Shown piece by piece: positions 17,281 to 26,239 of a stretch of DNA of 64,000 nt (positions are counted from its first letter, which is position 1; each line of letters starts with the position of its first letter). The stretch lies in the NCBI RefSeq assembly GCF_014947265.1, contig NZ_JADCNK010000008.1, positions 124,001 through 188,000 on the forward strand. The letters run 5' to 3'. The position numbers and the translations under genes were made by a program. Under the pieces are notes generated by a model that saw only the letters and a program-made list of their open reading frames with translations, was not told the DNA's origin and did no database searches. This DNA is from Pedobacter sp014947265. GTDB taxonomy: Bacteria > Bacteroidota > Bacteroidia > Sphingobacteriales > Sphingobacteriaceae.

Positions 17281-18018
17281 ATGGAAACGAAAAGCGAATT
17301 GGTACGCAAACTGCAACAGGATATCCTGATGTGGCAGGGTTTACAGCCCGCTTCTGCGGCATGCGCGGAGCGGATTGGCCTTGGTGCGATTGAAGATGCT
17401 TTTCCTGGCGGGGTATTTCCAAAACGGGCTATTCACGAGTTTATTACTATTTTCCCTGAAGATGCCGCTGCCAGCGATGGTTTTATTGCCGGGCTGCTTG
17501 CTGCTTTAATGAAAGATGGAGCGGCCTGCGTATGGATTAGTACGGCCAGGCGTTTGTTCCCTGCAGCGCTCAGTGCTTTTAATGTAGCGCCTGAACGGAT
17601 CATTTTTATGGATGTGAGCACCGAAAAGGATGCCCTCTGGATTATGGAGGAAGCATTGCGATGTGAAGGCTTAGCTGCTGTGGTGGCTGAGGTTGATGCC
17701 TTGAGCATCATCGAATCGAGAAGATTGCAACTTGCAGTAGAAGAAAGTGGCGTTACCGGATTTATCCTGCGCAAAGATGCGCGAAGGATGGCTAGTACCA
17801 TTGCTACTGCCCGTTGGCAGATTAGCCCTTTGCCGAGTGTTTTGGAAGAAGGCATGCCAGGCCTTGGTTTTCCGCGCTGGCAGGTAAACCTGCTGAAAGT
17901 AAGAAACGGGTTGCCAGGGAGCTGGATAATGGAATGGGCTGACACAGGCTTTTTAGAAGTAAAACGGGTATTGCAGCAAGATGGCTGGAGCACAGATGAA
18001 AACAGACAGATCGGGTAA
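17281..18018 (+). CDS. imuA: ImuA-like RecA-related mutasome protein
   Basis: The ATG at 17281 is preferred over a GTG three codons upstream. The 245-residue protein reads like ImuA/SulA-related RecA-like folds of Bacteroidota: LGAIEDAFPGGVFPKRAIHEF, cut as IEDAFPGGVFP, then GAACVWISTARRLFP and LAAVVAEVDALSIIESRRLQL. A strict Walker A is not visible, which is usual for this group. ImuA belongs to the error-prone damage-tolerance complex with ImuB and DnaE2, and takes part in damage-induced mutagenesis. Six bases separate it from imuB and nine separate imuB from dnaE2, a single operon. Confidence 0.85.
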   Translation: METKSELVRKLQQDILMWQGLQPASAACAERIGLGAIEDAFPGGVFPKRAIHEFITIFPEDAAASDGFIAGLLAALMKDGAACVWISTARRLFPAALSAFNVAPERIIFMDVSTEKDALWIMEEALRCEGLAAVVAEVDALSIIESRRLQLAVEESGVTGFILRKDARRMASTIATARWQISPLPSVLEEGMPGLGFPRWQVNLLKVRNGLPGSWIMEWADTGFLEVKRVLQQDGWSTDENRQIG

Positions 18019-18023
18019 AAGAT

Positions 18024-19532
18024 ATGCAAAGGCGTTTTATGTCTATATGGTTTCGCCGGCTTTTGGCCGATTGGCAGCTGATCCGCCGTCCTGAACTCTC
18101 AGCAGTTCCCTTTGTATTTGCGGCGCCCGATCATGGCAGGATGATGATCACGGCGGTAAGCTATTTGGCAGCAGAAGCCGGAATTGAGCAGGGCATGCGT
18201 GCAGCAGATGCCAGAGCAATCTGCCCGGGTTTGGAGATGCTTGATGATAAGCCAGACAGGTGTGAAAAACTATTACGCGGACTTGCAGAATGGTGTATCC
18301 GCTACGCGCCTATTGTTGCTATAGATGAATTTGGAAAGGATGGATTGCTGTTAGAGGTAAGCGGCTGTCCGCACCTTTGGGGCGGCGAGTGCGAGTATAT
18401 AAAAGAAATTGTTTCGAGGTTAAAAAGTAAGGGTTATACCGTAAGGCTAGCCATTGCCGATACGCCTGGTGCTGCCTGGGCAGTATCGAGGTTTGGAAAA
18501 GTTACACCTTTGGTGGCAAGCGGTACACATGCAGAGGCTTTACTCCCTTTAGTACCAGAAGCTTTGCGGTTAGAAGAAACGGTACTGGCTAAACTGCGCA
18601 AGCTTGGGTTTTACCAGATCAAGAGTTTTATCGGGATGCCACGGTCTGTTTTGCGCAGGCGTTTTGGTGAAGGGTTTTTATTGCGCCTGGCCCAGGCGCT
18701 TGGCACCGAACAGGAAACTTTGATACCTGTGCAGGTGCCGGTGGCTTTCCAGGAAAGATTGCCCTGTTTAGAACCGATAAGAACACGTACGGCGATTGAG
18801 ATTGCGATTGCAAAGTTATTGGAGCGTCTTTGCGCTAAACTGCAGGCAGAGGGTAAAGGCCTTCGTAAAGGTATTTTAACGGGTTACCGGTTGGATGGGC
18901 AATTGGTACAGATCGCTATCGGCACCAATGCAGCAAGCCATAGTGTAAGCCATTTACTAAAGCTTTTTAAGCTGAAGATAGACCAGCTGCGCCCGGGCCT
19001 GGGGATAGAGCTGTTTATTTTAGACGTACCTAAAGTAGATGATGTAACACCGGAGCAGGAAGCCATCTGGACCGCAAAACCCGGATTGGATGACCAGAGC
19101 GTGATCAGGTTACTGGACCGGGTGGCCGGAAAGGTTGGCCCGCAGGTGATTCACCGCTACCTGCCTGCTACACATTACTGGCCGGAGCGATCGGTAAAAA
19201 ACACTTTTTTGCTTACTGAAAAGCCGGCTGCCGATTGGCGTTTAGATATGCCCAGGCCAACCGAGTTGCTCCATGCCCCTGCCCCAATTGAAGTAATGGC
19301 GCTTATCCCCGATCATCCGCCAAGGTTTTTTATATATAAGGGCGTTCAGCACCAGGTGGTAAAAGCAGATGGCCCCGAGCGGATTGAGCGCGAGTGGTGG
19401 CTGGATGAGGGAGAACACCGTGATTATTACCAGGTTGAGGATGAACAGGGTCGCAGGTACTGGTTGTTCAGATCGGGACATTATGACAGTGAAAAGCAGT
19501 TTAAATGGTTTATACATGGATTTTTTGCCTAA
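18024..19532 (+). CDS. imuB: ImuB, Y-family DNA polymerase-like protein
   Basis: A 502-residue Y-family polymerase homologue. The start (MQRRFMSIWFRRLLADWQ) is typical of ImuB. The palm (to about 150) includes IVAIDEFGKDGLLLEVSGC followed by LWGGE. The helix-hairpin-helix area contains KLGFYQIKSFIGMPRSVLRR, and the C-terminal part WWLDEGEHRDYYQVEDEQG and YWLFRSG is the usual ImuB tail. ImuB lacks polymerase activity in studied species and bridges DnaE2 to the sliding clamp. An in-frame ATG at 18039 is an alternative start. It stands between imuA and dnaE2 in one operon. Confidence 0.92.
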   Translation: MQRRFMSIWFRRLLADWQLIRRPELSAVPFVFAAPDHGRMMITAVSYLAAEAGIEQGMRAADARAICPGLEMLDDKPDRCEKLLRGLAEWCIRYAPIVAIDEFGKDGLLLEVSGCPHLWGGECEYIKEIVSRLKSKGYTVRLAIADTPGAAWAVSRFGKVTPLVASGTHAEALLPLVPEALRLEETVLAKLRKLGFYQIKSFIGMPRSVLRRRFGEGFLLRLAQALGTEQETLIPVQVPVAFQERLPCLEPIRTRTAIEIAIAKLLERLCAKLQAEGKGLRKGILTGYRLDGQLVQIAIGTNAASHSVSHLLKLFKLKIDQLRPGLGIELFILDVPKVDDVTPEQEAIWTAKPGLDDQSVIRLLDRVAGKVGPQVIHRYLPATHYWPERSVKNTFLLTEKPAADWRLDMPRPTELLHAPAPIEVMALIPDHPPRFFIYKGVQHQVVKADGPERIEREWWLDEGEHRDYYQVEDEQGRRYWLFRSGHYDSEKQFKWFIHGFFA

Positions 19533-19541
19533 AAAATATTT

Positions 19542-22500
19542 ATGGGATATAGTGAGTTACAGGTAACTTCTAATTTTAGCTTTCTGCGCGGGGCATCGCA
19601 CCCGCACGAACTGGTAGAGCAGGCAGCTGCTTTTGGTTATGAAAAGATTGCCATTACCGACCGGAATACATTGGCAGGTATTGTACGTGCACATGCCGCA
19701 GCGCGGGAAAAAGACATTTCGATTATTCCGGCCTGCAGGCTTGATTTACTGGATGGCCCGAGTTTACTCGCTTACCCGACTGACCGGGAAGCTTACGGGC
19801 GATTATCTGCACTGCTTACTTTGGGCAATATACGGGCAGAAAAAGGTTCATGCCATCTCTCTCGTGCAGATGTGTATGCACATTCGAAGGGATTAATTTT
19901 TACGATAGTAATGCCTGGTGTTTTGAACAGGCAGTTTGCTTTTGAGGATAGTTTTATTGCTGCGGTAGCAGAATACCGCGAGGCTTTGGGCAACCAGCTT
20001 TATGCAGGCGCCACAAGAACTTATTCAGGGAATGATGATAAACTGATCTTCAGGATTGCACAGCTTTCTTCGAGGTATGGGCTTAAGGTGGTAGCAACAG
20101 GTGATGTACATTACCATGATGCTTCGCGCAGGGAACTACAGGATGTATTAACCTGCGTGCGTGAAAAGTGCACGATTGAGGAAGCCGGATTCAGGCTGCA
20201 CCAGAATGCCGAACGCTACATGAAGCCCGTAGATGAAATGAAACGGCTTTTTAGACGGTACCCTGAGGCGATAAAAAATACGCTGGCTATTGCTGAAGCC
20301 TGTACTTTTTCGCTTGATGAGCTGAAATACGTTTATCCCGAAGAAATTAACAAAAGTGGCAGACCGCCACTGGAGGAGCTGGAATACCTGACCTGGAAAG
20401 GGGCGCATGCGTTGTATGGTGAGGTGATCCCTGAAAAAGTGGTGAATACCGTACGCTATGAAATGGAATTCGTTAAAAAGATGGATTACGCCAACTATTT
20501 CCTTTTTGTGGAAGACATTGTACGGGAAGCCCGCAGCCGGGGCATTTTATGCCAGGGACGTGGTTCTGCGGCCAATTCGGCCATCTGTTATTGTTTAGGC
20601 ATTACTTCGGTAAACCCCATGAAGTTTGAGCTGCTTTTTGAGCGCTTTATTTCATCTGACCGTAACGAACCACCCGATATTGATGTTGATTTTGAACACG
20701 AACGCAGGGAAGAAATTATCCAGTATATCTATAACAAGTACGGGCGAGACCGGGCGGCCATTGTGGCCACGGTTACCCAGCAGCACCAAAAGGGTGCGGT
20801 GCGAGATGTGGGTAAGGCAATGGGTTTATCGGTAGATACGATCAACAGGCTTTCGGGCTCGTTGTGGGAATATACCAACGAATGGTTTGAGGGTAAACGC
20901 GTAGTTGAACAGGGACTGAACCCGGACGACCCGCACCTGAAAAAGACACTAGAGCTAACCGCGCAGATGATGGGATTCCCCAGGCAGTTAGGACAACATA
21001 CCGGGGGATTTGTGGTAACGCAGGGTAAGTTAACCGACCTCTGCCCTATTTTGAATGCCCGGATGGAAAACCGAACCAACATTGAATGGAATAAAGATGA
21101 TATTGATGTTTTGGGCTTTTTAAAAGTGGACGTTCTGGCTTTGGGGATGTTAACCTGTATCCGCAAGGCATTTGATTTATGCCGGGAGCATTATGGCAGA
21201 GAACTTACTTTGGCCAATATTCCGGAGGATGATCCTGAGGTGTATAACATGATCAGTGTAGCCGATACTTTAGGGGTATTCCAGATTGAAAGCCGTGCCC
21301 AGATGTCGATGTTGCCCAGGTTACGGCCAAAGTGTTTTTACGACCTGGTGATAGAGGTGGCCATTGTAAGGCCCGGACCCATACAGGGTGATATGGTGCA
21401 CCCGTATTTACGCAGGCGGAATGGCGAAGAGCCGGTGGTGTACCCTTCGCCCGAACTGGAAGAAATATTAGGCCGGACGTTGGGGGTACCGCTGTTCCAG
21501 GAACAGGCCATGAAGATTGCCATTGTGGCGGCAGGCTTTACCCCTGCTGAAGCAGATGGCTTGAGGCGAAGCATGGCCACTTTTAAATTTAAGGGGCTGG
21601 TAAACCAGTATGAAGAGAAACTCGTTAACGGGATGCTGGCCAAAGGTTATTCTTTGGATTTTGCCAAAAGGATTTTTAAGCAGTTAGAGGGATTTGGCAG
21701 CTATGGCTTTCCGGAAAGCCATGCAGCGAGTTTTGCACTACTGGTATATGTATCTTGCTGGTTAAAGCACTATTATCCTGATGCCTTTGCGGCTGCTTTA
21801 CTAAACAGTATGCCCATGGGGTTTTACCAGCCTGCACAAATTGTGATCGATGCGCAGAAACACGGTGTTGAAGTACGGGAGGTGGATGTAAATTATTCTT
21901 CCTGGAATAACATTTTGGAGGAAAAAATGGCCAGGTATTTTGCAATCAGATTGGGGTTTCGCCAGATTAAAGGCATCAGAGAAGAAGAAATGGAAGTTTT
22001 GGTTTCGTGCCGGGGCAATGGTTACCGCAATATTACCGGACTTAGAGATGCAGGTGTTTCACTTGCTACGCTCGAACGCCTGGCCGATGCAGATGCTTTC
22101 CGGTCGATGGGGCTTGACCGTAGAAAAGCACTATGGGAAGTTTCTGCTTTGCAGGACATGCCAACAGAACTGTTTAAGGGCCAACCCTCTGAAACAGCCC
22201 TGGAAACACAGGTAGAATTGCCACTGATGGGAAAAGGTGAACATGTTGTACAGGATTATGCTACGGTTGGATTATCCTTAAAGGCGCATCCGGTAAGTTT
22301 TGTACGGGATCAGTTAGATATGTTACGCATCCGTTCCTGCCATGCAATTAACCATGAGGCAACTGAGGGGCAACTGGTAAAAGTTGCAGGATTGGTGCTG
22401 GTACGGCAACGACCGGGTACCGCCGGCGGGGTATGTTTTATCACGATTGAAGATGAAACGGGTTATTCTAATCTGGTGGTATTTGAAAAGCTTTTTGAGA

Positions 22501-22781
22501 CTTACCGTAAGGAGATTCTGCATTCACGGCTGTTGATGGTAGAAGGGCGTTTGCAACGTGAAGGTCAGGTGGTGCATGTGATTGTGAGCAAGTGTTTTGA
22601 TTTTACCAAAATGCTGGGCAAGTTATTGCAGCGTGAGGCGGATGATCTGCCTATATTGACCTTATCGCGAAGTGATGAAAAAACTGCGCCTTACCCGGCA
22701 CAAAATAAACGATCGCAGGTACAGGAAGAGGTAAACAAGGAAGCTAAAGATGCTTTTCATGTAGGCAGGAATTTTAAATAA
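19542..22781 (+). CDS. dnaE2: Error-prone DNA polymerase DnaE2
   Basis: A C-family polymerase of 1079 residues, normal length for DnaE2. It has an N-terminal PHP domain (SNFSFLRGASHPHELVEQAA, ITDRNTLAGIVRAH). The polymerase core includes GRGSAANSAICYCLGI and the catalytic PDIDVDFEHERRE, then FQIESRAQMSMLPRLRP and FPESHAASFALLVYVS. The C-terminal OB-fold is visible as LVKVAGLVLVRQRPGTA and FITIEDETG. DnaE2 performs translesion synthesis with ImuA and ImuB. The start ATG at 19542 is 9 bases after imuB. There is no other replicative subunit nearby. Confidence 0.96.
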   Translation: MGYSELQVTSNFSFLRGASHPHELVEQAAAFGYEKIAITDRNTLAGIVRAHAAAREKDISIIPACRLDLLDGPSLLAYPTDREAYGRLSALLTLGNIRAEKGSCHLSRADVYAHSKGLIFTIVMPGVLNRQFAFEDSFIAAVAEYREALGNQLYAGATRTYSGNDDKLIFRIAQLSSRYGLKVVATGDVHYHDASRRELQDVLTCVREKCTIEEAGFRLHQNAERYMKPVDEMKRLFRRYPEAIKNTLAIAEACTFSLDELKYVYPEEINKSGRPPLEELEYLTWKGAHALYGEVIPEKVVNTVRYEMEFVKKMDYANYFLFVEDIVREARSRGILCQGRGSAANSAICYCLGITSVNPMKFELLFERFISSDRNEPPDIDVDFEHERREEIIQYIYNKYGRDRAAIVATVTQQHQKGAVRDVGKAMGLSVDTINRLSGSLWEYTNEWFEGKRVVEQGLNPDDPHLKKTLELTAQMMGFPRQLGQHTGGFVVTQGKLTDLCPILNARMENRTNIEWNKDDIDVLGFLKVDVLALGMLTCIRKAFDLCREHYGRELTLANIPEDDPEVYNMISVADTLGVFQIESRAQMSMLPRLRPKCFYDLVIEVAIVRPGPIQGDMVHPYLRRRNGEEPVVYPSPELEEILGRTLGVPLFQEQAMKIAIVAAGFTPAEADGLRRSMATFKFKGLVNQYEEKLVNGMLAKGYSLDFAKRIFKQLEGFGSYGFPESHAASFALLVYVSCWLKHYYPDAFAAALLNSMPMGFYQPAQIVIDAQKHGVEVREVDVNYSSWNNILEEKMARYFAIRLGFRQIKGIREEEMEVLVSCRGNGYRNITGLRDAGVSLATLERLADADAFRSMGLDRRKALWEVSALQDMPTELFKGQPSETALETQVELPLMGKGEHVVQDYATVGLSLKAHPVSFVRDQLDMLRIRSCHAINHEATEGQLVKVAGLVLVRQRPGTAGGVCFITIEDETGYSNLVVFEKLFETYRKEILHSRLLMVEGRLQREGQVVHVIVSKCFDFTKMLGKLLQREADDLPILTLSRSDEKTAPYPAQNKRSQVQEEVNKEAKDAFHVGRNFK

Positions 22782-22805
22782 AATCGGACAAGAACCGTAA
22801 ACTAA

Positions 22806-23372
22806 ACCACTATGCACTGAAAGTGCATAGGTTTGGGTAAAGAAAGAATGGAATTCTTTCCTCAAGGTGCAAAAACGTAATTTTAACTTGTGGAGAACAA
22901 ACAAAGACATAATGGACATACTGTTTCCAGACTTACAGCACACATTGTCTGGGTTACAAAGTATCGATACAAAGTTCTTGAGGGGGAGTTAAAGATTAGA
23001 TGCAGAACTTTGATAAAGCAAATTTGCGAAGCGGAAGATGTAGTTATATTATCTGGCGTCGTAAGTTCGGACCACGTACACCTGCATATAGAATACCTGC
23101 CCAGCAAAACAATAAGTGATATAGTTAAAAAACTTAAAGGGAGGACATCAAGACGTATCCAAGAAGAGTTCCCACATATTAGCAAAAGGTATTGGGGAAG
23201 ACATTTTTGGGCTATCGGATATGGTGCCTGGAGCACGGGAAATATAACGGACGAAATGGTTCAACAATACTTGGAGCATCACAGAGCACCAGAAAATAAT
23301 GATAGTGATGTCATTATACTAGAATGATGAAATTTTTAGAAACTGAAAGTCTTGCACTAAAGTGCATAGTTT
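22806..23372 (+). mobile_element. IS200/IS605-type insertion sequence, single transposase
   Basis: A transposase gene (22890-23327) is framed by short hairpins rather than terminal inverted repeats, as in IS200. The left end has CTATGCACT-GAA-AGTGCATAG at 22810-22830 and a second hairpin GAAAGAA/TTCTTTC at 22842-22860. The right end has TGCACT-AA-AGTGCA at 23353-23366, a variant of the left hairpin. No accessory TnpB or IscB gene is present. It inserted just after dnaE2. Exact borders cannot be set without an empty-site comparison. Confidence 0.88.
22890..23327 (+). CDS. tnpA: IS200-type HUH transposase TnpA
   Basis: At 145 residues this has normal TnpA length. It reads LTAHIVWVTKYRYKVLEGEL, then VVSSDHVHLHIEYLP carrying the HUH pair, FWAIGYGAWSTGNIT and VQQYLEHH with the catalytic tyrosine. 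Y1 transposases cut and rejoin single-stranded DNA at hairpin ends such as those flanking this gene. The frame is intact, so the element may be active. Confidence 0.95.
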   Translation: MENKQRHNGHTVSRLTAHIVWVTKYRYKVLEGELKIRCRTLIKQICEAEDVVILSGVVSSDHVHLHIEYLPSKTISDIVKKLKGRTSRRIQEEFPHISKRYWGRHFWAIGYGAWSTGNITDEMVQQYLEHHRAPENNDSDVIILE

Positions 23373-23499
23373 TAACTAACGAATGTGACCAATAAATAGT
23401 GAAGCGCTCACGCAGCGAATTCCTTTTACGCAGCCCGAAATCAGAATAGCTATTGGGTAAACAGGTATTTTTCATATTTATAGAAAGAAAAAACCAAAC

Positions 23500-23614
23500 A
23501 ATAGATTTTTGCGTATAATTGCAATGTAGGGGGTGAGAGTCCTACATCCGGCGAAAGCCTGAGCGCGTTAATTTAGATTGGGGGTAACCATTAATTTGGT
23601 TATCCCTTTTTTTT
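23500..23614 (+). ncRNA. Structured small RNA, copy 1, with intrinsic terminator
   Basis: This stretch is nearly identical to 41440-41555. A stem TGTAGG/CCTACA (23525-23530 with 23541-23546) is followed by GGC-GAAA-GCC (23550-23559), a GNRA-capped hairpin. A terminator stem GGGGTAACCA/TGGTTATCCC (23581-23606) is followed by eight T. Two of the base changes from copy 2 keep stems paired (C to U opposite G in the GNRA stem; G to A opposite U in the terminator stem), as expected of a functional RNA. A shared AT-rich block containing TTTTTGCGTAT precedes both. No gene follows closely, so it is stand-alone rather than a riboswitch. No known family is recognised with confidence. Confidence 0.7.
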
Positions 23615-23650
23615 AGAACCAAAATCGGCTGCTCTCACAAGCCCCTATCC

Positions 23651-23768
23651 CAATGTCATTATTTAAGGTTTTTAACCACAGATAAACACAGATTTTACAT
23701 CTGGGTGCATCCTTTTTATCTGTGGTTAAATTATTTAACGTGTGTGAATGGTTTAGATAATGACATTG
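23651..23768. repeat. Nested palindromic repeat, 118 bp
   Basis: The outer arms CAATGTCATTAT (23651-23662) and ATAATGACATTG (23757-23768) are perfect 12-bp inverted repeats. The inner arms TTTAACCACAGATAAA (23671-23686) and TTTATCTGTGGTTAAA (23715-23730) are perfect 16-bp inverted repeats. A degenerate relative of the inner part lies at 33511-33575. The arrangement fits a REP/MITE-like repeat. Confidence 0.7.
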
Positions 23769-24303
23769 CCCCCCTATCCTTCCACCAGATAAATTCTCAA
23801 AGTCCTTCTTTATCCTCTTTTTCCTTAAGCAACCACAAACATTAACCATAACCCCTTGGACACGATTTTCACAATATCGGAACCTGATATTTTGCCCCAT
23901 TGCACAGATCGTACCGCAAAAACTAATAAAGAAGTTAGTAAAGCCAAATAAAAAGCTGATCATCCGCACTTTAATTGGTCGGGTTTACTGAATACCTAAA
24001 AGAGGTTCTTCGTTACTTTTTGGATATGATGCCAAATCATAATTAAGCTGCCGTTGGTAAAATTTATCAAAATGTTTTGGCTGACGGCAAAAAAATCTTT
24101 ACGGCTCCAGGTTAGGAGGGATAAAAACTAAGATCAGGCAATATCTTCCATGCCCGGCATTAAAGAAACTGATTTTTTAAGAAAATAGAAAAAAATCTAT
24201 ATTTGGCTTTTGCATTTTCAGCAGAGATATTTTTAAAAAATTGCATTATTCGGGAAATCGAACCATAATGCTATCAATAAAATTTCAATTAAAAAACCAG
24301 ATA
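23769..24303. other. Intergenic stretch without a recognisable gene
   Basis: No supported coding region, RNA or clear repeat is visible. The last 60 bases are AT-rich and should contain the promoter of the following hydrolase gene. Confidence 0.5.
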
Positions 24304-25026
24304 ATGAAAAATATTTGTTTTGTTTTGCTTTACGGTGGATCGCTTAATCCTGAGATATGGCAAGGTGTGATTGATAAAATGAAATGCCCGGCGTTTGCCG
24401 CAGAAAGGATTCCACCCGGTATCGATTTAAAAAAATTAACCATCTTAGCATGTGCCCGATATGTATCTGCTCAGATCGAAGAGCTACCGGCAAAAAAAAT
24501 AATTCTTGCAGGGCATTCTATGGGAGGACTTTTGATTCCTCAAATTACGCAAATGCTTCCCGACAGGATCGTGCATCAGGTTTATATAGGAAGTCCGATA
24601 CCTAAGAACGGAAAGAATTCGCTTTCTACATTTAAGTTTTCTGACAGATTAAACTTTTATTTTGGTTTATTACTGGAGAAATTAAACGTTAAAATTGATC
24701 CTAAGCATATGGAACAGTACGTCAAAAAAAAGATGTGTAACGACCTCGATACTGCAATGACTGCTAAGGTCATTTCTTGTATTCACCCGGAGCCACCTAT
24801 ACTTCTGGAGAAAATCAATTTTAGCGCTACACCTAAAAGATCTGCTACATATATACGATTGTTAAAGGATAAGGGTACACTCAGTCCGGAAAAACAATCA
24901 GAAATTGCTTCTTATCTTAATGCGGAAGTAATTTCAATCGAATCGGGACATACGGTAATGTTGAGTCAGCCTGAAAGTTTAGCGCTGGCCTTTGATGACA
25001 TTGCATCAAAATACCTTGATTCTTAA
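24304..25026 (+). CDS. Alpha/beta hydrolase
   Basis: The ATG at 24304 is preferred (MKNICFVLLYGGSLNPEIW); the longer frame adds a basic tail without similarity. The nucleophile elbow AGHSMGGLLIP carries the catalytic Ser, and the late ESGHTVMLSQP offers the catalytic His. This is the pattern of small soluble alpha/beta hydrolases (esterase or salicylate-esterase-like). It has 240 residues and no signal peptide. It is a single gene, followed by a repeat-rich region. The substrate cannot be told. Confidence 0.85.
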   Translation: MKNICFVLLYGGSLNPEIWQGVIDKMKCPAFAAERIPPGIDLKKLTILACARYVSAQIEELPAKKIILAGHSMGGLLIPQITQMLPDRIVHQVYIGSPIPKNGKNSLSTFKFSDRLNFYFGLLLEKLNVKIDPKHMEQYVKKKMCNDLDTAMTAKVISCIHPEPPILLEKINFSATPKRSATYIRLLKDKGTLSPEKQSEIASYLNAEVISIESGHTVMLSQPESLALAFDDIASKYLDS

Positions 25027-25107
25027 ATCTTCAGCTAAGGCTTTAAATGGTATGATAACAGGAATCAGTTTATTCATAGGTGTGATATTCTCTTTTATTT
25101 TTTTAAA

Positions 25108-25200
25108 CCCCGGCATTAACGTGGTGAAACTGTTGGTTACCGTGGTGAAATGCACATTAAGCACCGAAATAGATGCAACTTCACAAAATCTTCATGGTTT
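25108..25200 (+). repeat. Imperfect direct repeat, copy 1
   Basis: The block from TTAAACCCCGGCATTAACG through GTTGGTTACCGTGGTGAAAT and ACATTAAGCACC recurs at 26377-26470 with scattered changes. The two copies flank the MITE-like element and the lipoprotein gene. No coding sense is evident. Confidence 0.65.
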
Positions 25201-25256
25201 GTAAGATAAGCCATGGTTTAACCCAAATGCATCGCACCTGATTTAAACCATTACTT

Positions 25257-25577
25257 AGAGCCTGTTTAAATTTTTATATTAAATATTACAAAGCACTTTG
25301 CTGTCACGCTAAGCGTAATGGATTGCTTTTATTAATGCGTTGAAAGGGTCTTCGACTACGCTACCATTGACAGAACCCACTAGTTCGGTCGTCATTCTCG
25401 CGCATGCGGGAATCTTAATGCAAGCGTTTTAAGATTCCCAATCAAGTTGGGAATGACGATTTCTCGAGGGATATTACCTAATTAAATTTTATCTGTCAAT
25501 CATATTGATTTTTATATAATAAATTATCCCTCAGACTGACATACGAATTAATTTTATTTATTTTTTAAACAGGCTCT
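25257..25577. mobile_element. MITE-like element with 14-bp terminal inverted repeats
   Basis: AGAGCCTGTTTAAA at 25257-25270 is repeated in perfect inverse as TTTAAACAGGCTCT at 25564-25577. The 321-bp interior has no gene but contains palindromes of the type GTCATTCTCGCGCATGCGGGAAT and ATTCCCA-N6-TGGGAAT. The right end touches the stop of the lipoprotein gene. The sequence of the ends and the lack of a transposase suggest a non-autonomous element. Confidence 0.7.
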
Positions 25578-25581
25578 TATT

Positions 25582-26133
25582 TTATTGGCCCCAGTTTACC
25601 TGGATGTTGTTTTTTTGCGCATAAGCCTTTCCTTTTTCCATTAAGGCATTAAAGTTTTGCTCAAAACGGGCGCCATATTTCTGGTCGATGCTGTTAATAA
25701 TTTCATCTTTGGCACTTTGGCTGCCTTTACTATCGCACAATTTAGCGTAAGTAAGATATTCGTTTTTATAAACAGGGATAACGAGCTCATATAATTGCTG
25801 GGAAAGGGCTTTAATTTCTTTTTCTTCTTCTCCTGAAGCTGAAAGTTTTTTCACTTTTTCGAGCGATTGTTCTAGGTATAATATTTTGTTATTGAGGCTA
25901 ACTGCAGCTTCGTCACCCTTCTTTTTACTGGATGGAATATCAGGATATTCTTTAGTTTCATCGTTAATATGACGGGCCAGATCTTCGCTGGCAAAATCGT
26001 TGATCATATTGGTGTTCAGGATGGCGATGTCGAAGAAACGTTCAGGGGTTTCGGAGCAGGCGGAGACAAAAAGAGTGAGGAGGACTAAAATAGCGAATCT
26101 TGATTTTTGGGATAGTGCTTGTAAATTGTTCAT
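25582..26133 (-). CDS. Lipoprotein of unknown function
   Basis: The start chosen is ATG 26131-26133, giving MNNLQALSQKSRFAILVLL and a lipobox LFVSAC with the lipid-bearing Cys. The mature protein of about 155 residues is strongly helical and charged (ILYLEQSLEKVKKLSASGEE) with no catalytic motif. It probably sits in the cell envelope. It is monocistronic; its 3' end abuts a MITE-like element, which may supply the terminator. The family is not recognised. Confidence 0.75.
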   Translation of the reverse strand: MNNLQALSQKSRFAILVLLTLFVSACSETPERFFDIAILNTNMINDFASEDLARHINDETKEYPDIPSSKKKGDEAAVSLNNKILYLEQSLEKVKKLSASGEEEKEIKALSQQLYELVIPVYKNEYLTYAKLCDSKGSQSAKDEIINSIDQKYGARFEQNFNALMEKGKAYAQKNNIQVNWGQ

Positions 26134-26239
26134 GATCTGAATGGTTTTCCTTATTAAATTTAAGCTTCGGTTGGAGCAAAGATTGAGCCGTTTTTGAGTT
26201 TTTACCATATAAAATACAAGCTCATTTAAGTGCCTGGCC

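Noticed and set aside
17433..18029. 198-codon minus-strand reading frame
   Set aside because: Antisense to imuA, which has the expected family features; the frame is a shadow of G+C-rich coding sequence.
23500..23614. Riboswitch (TPP-like GAGAG words) or group II intron end
   Set aside because: No gene follows closely, the TPP core is incomplete, and no intron domain V or reverse transcriptase is seen; a stand-alone RNA fits better.
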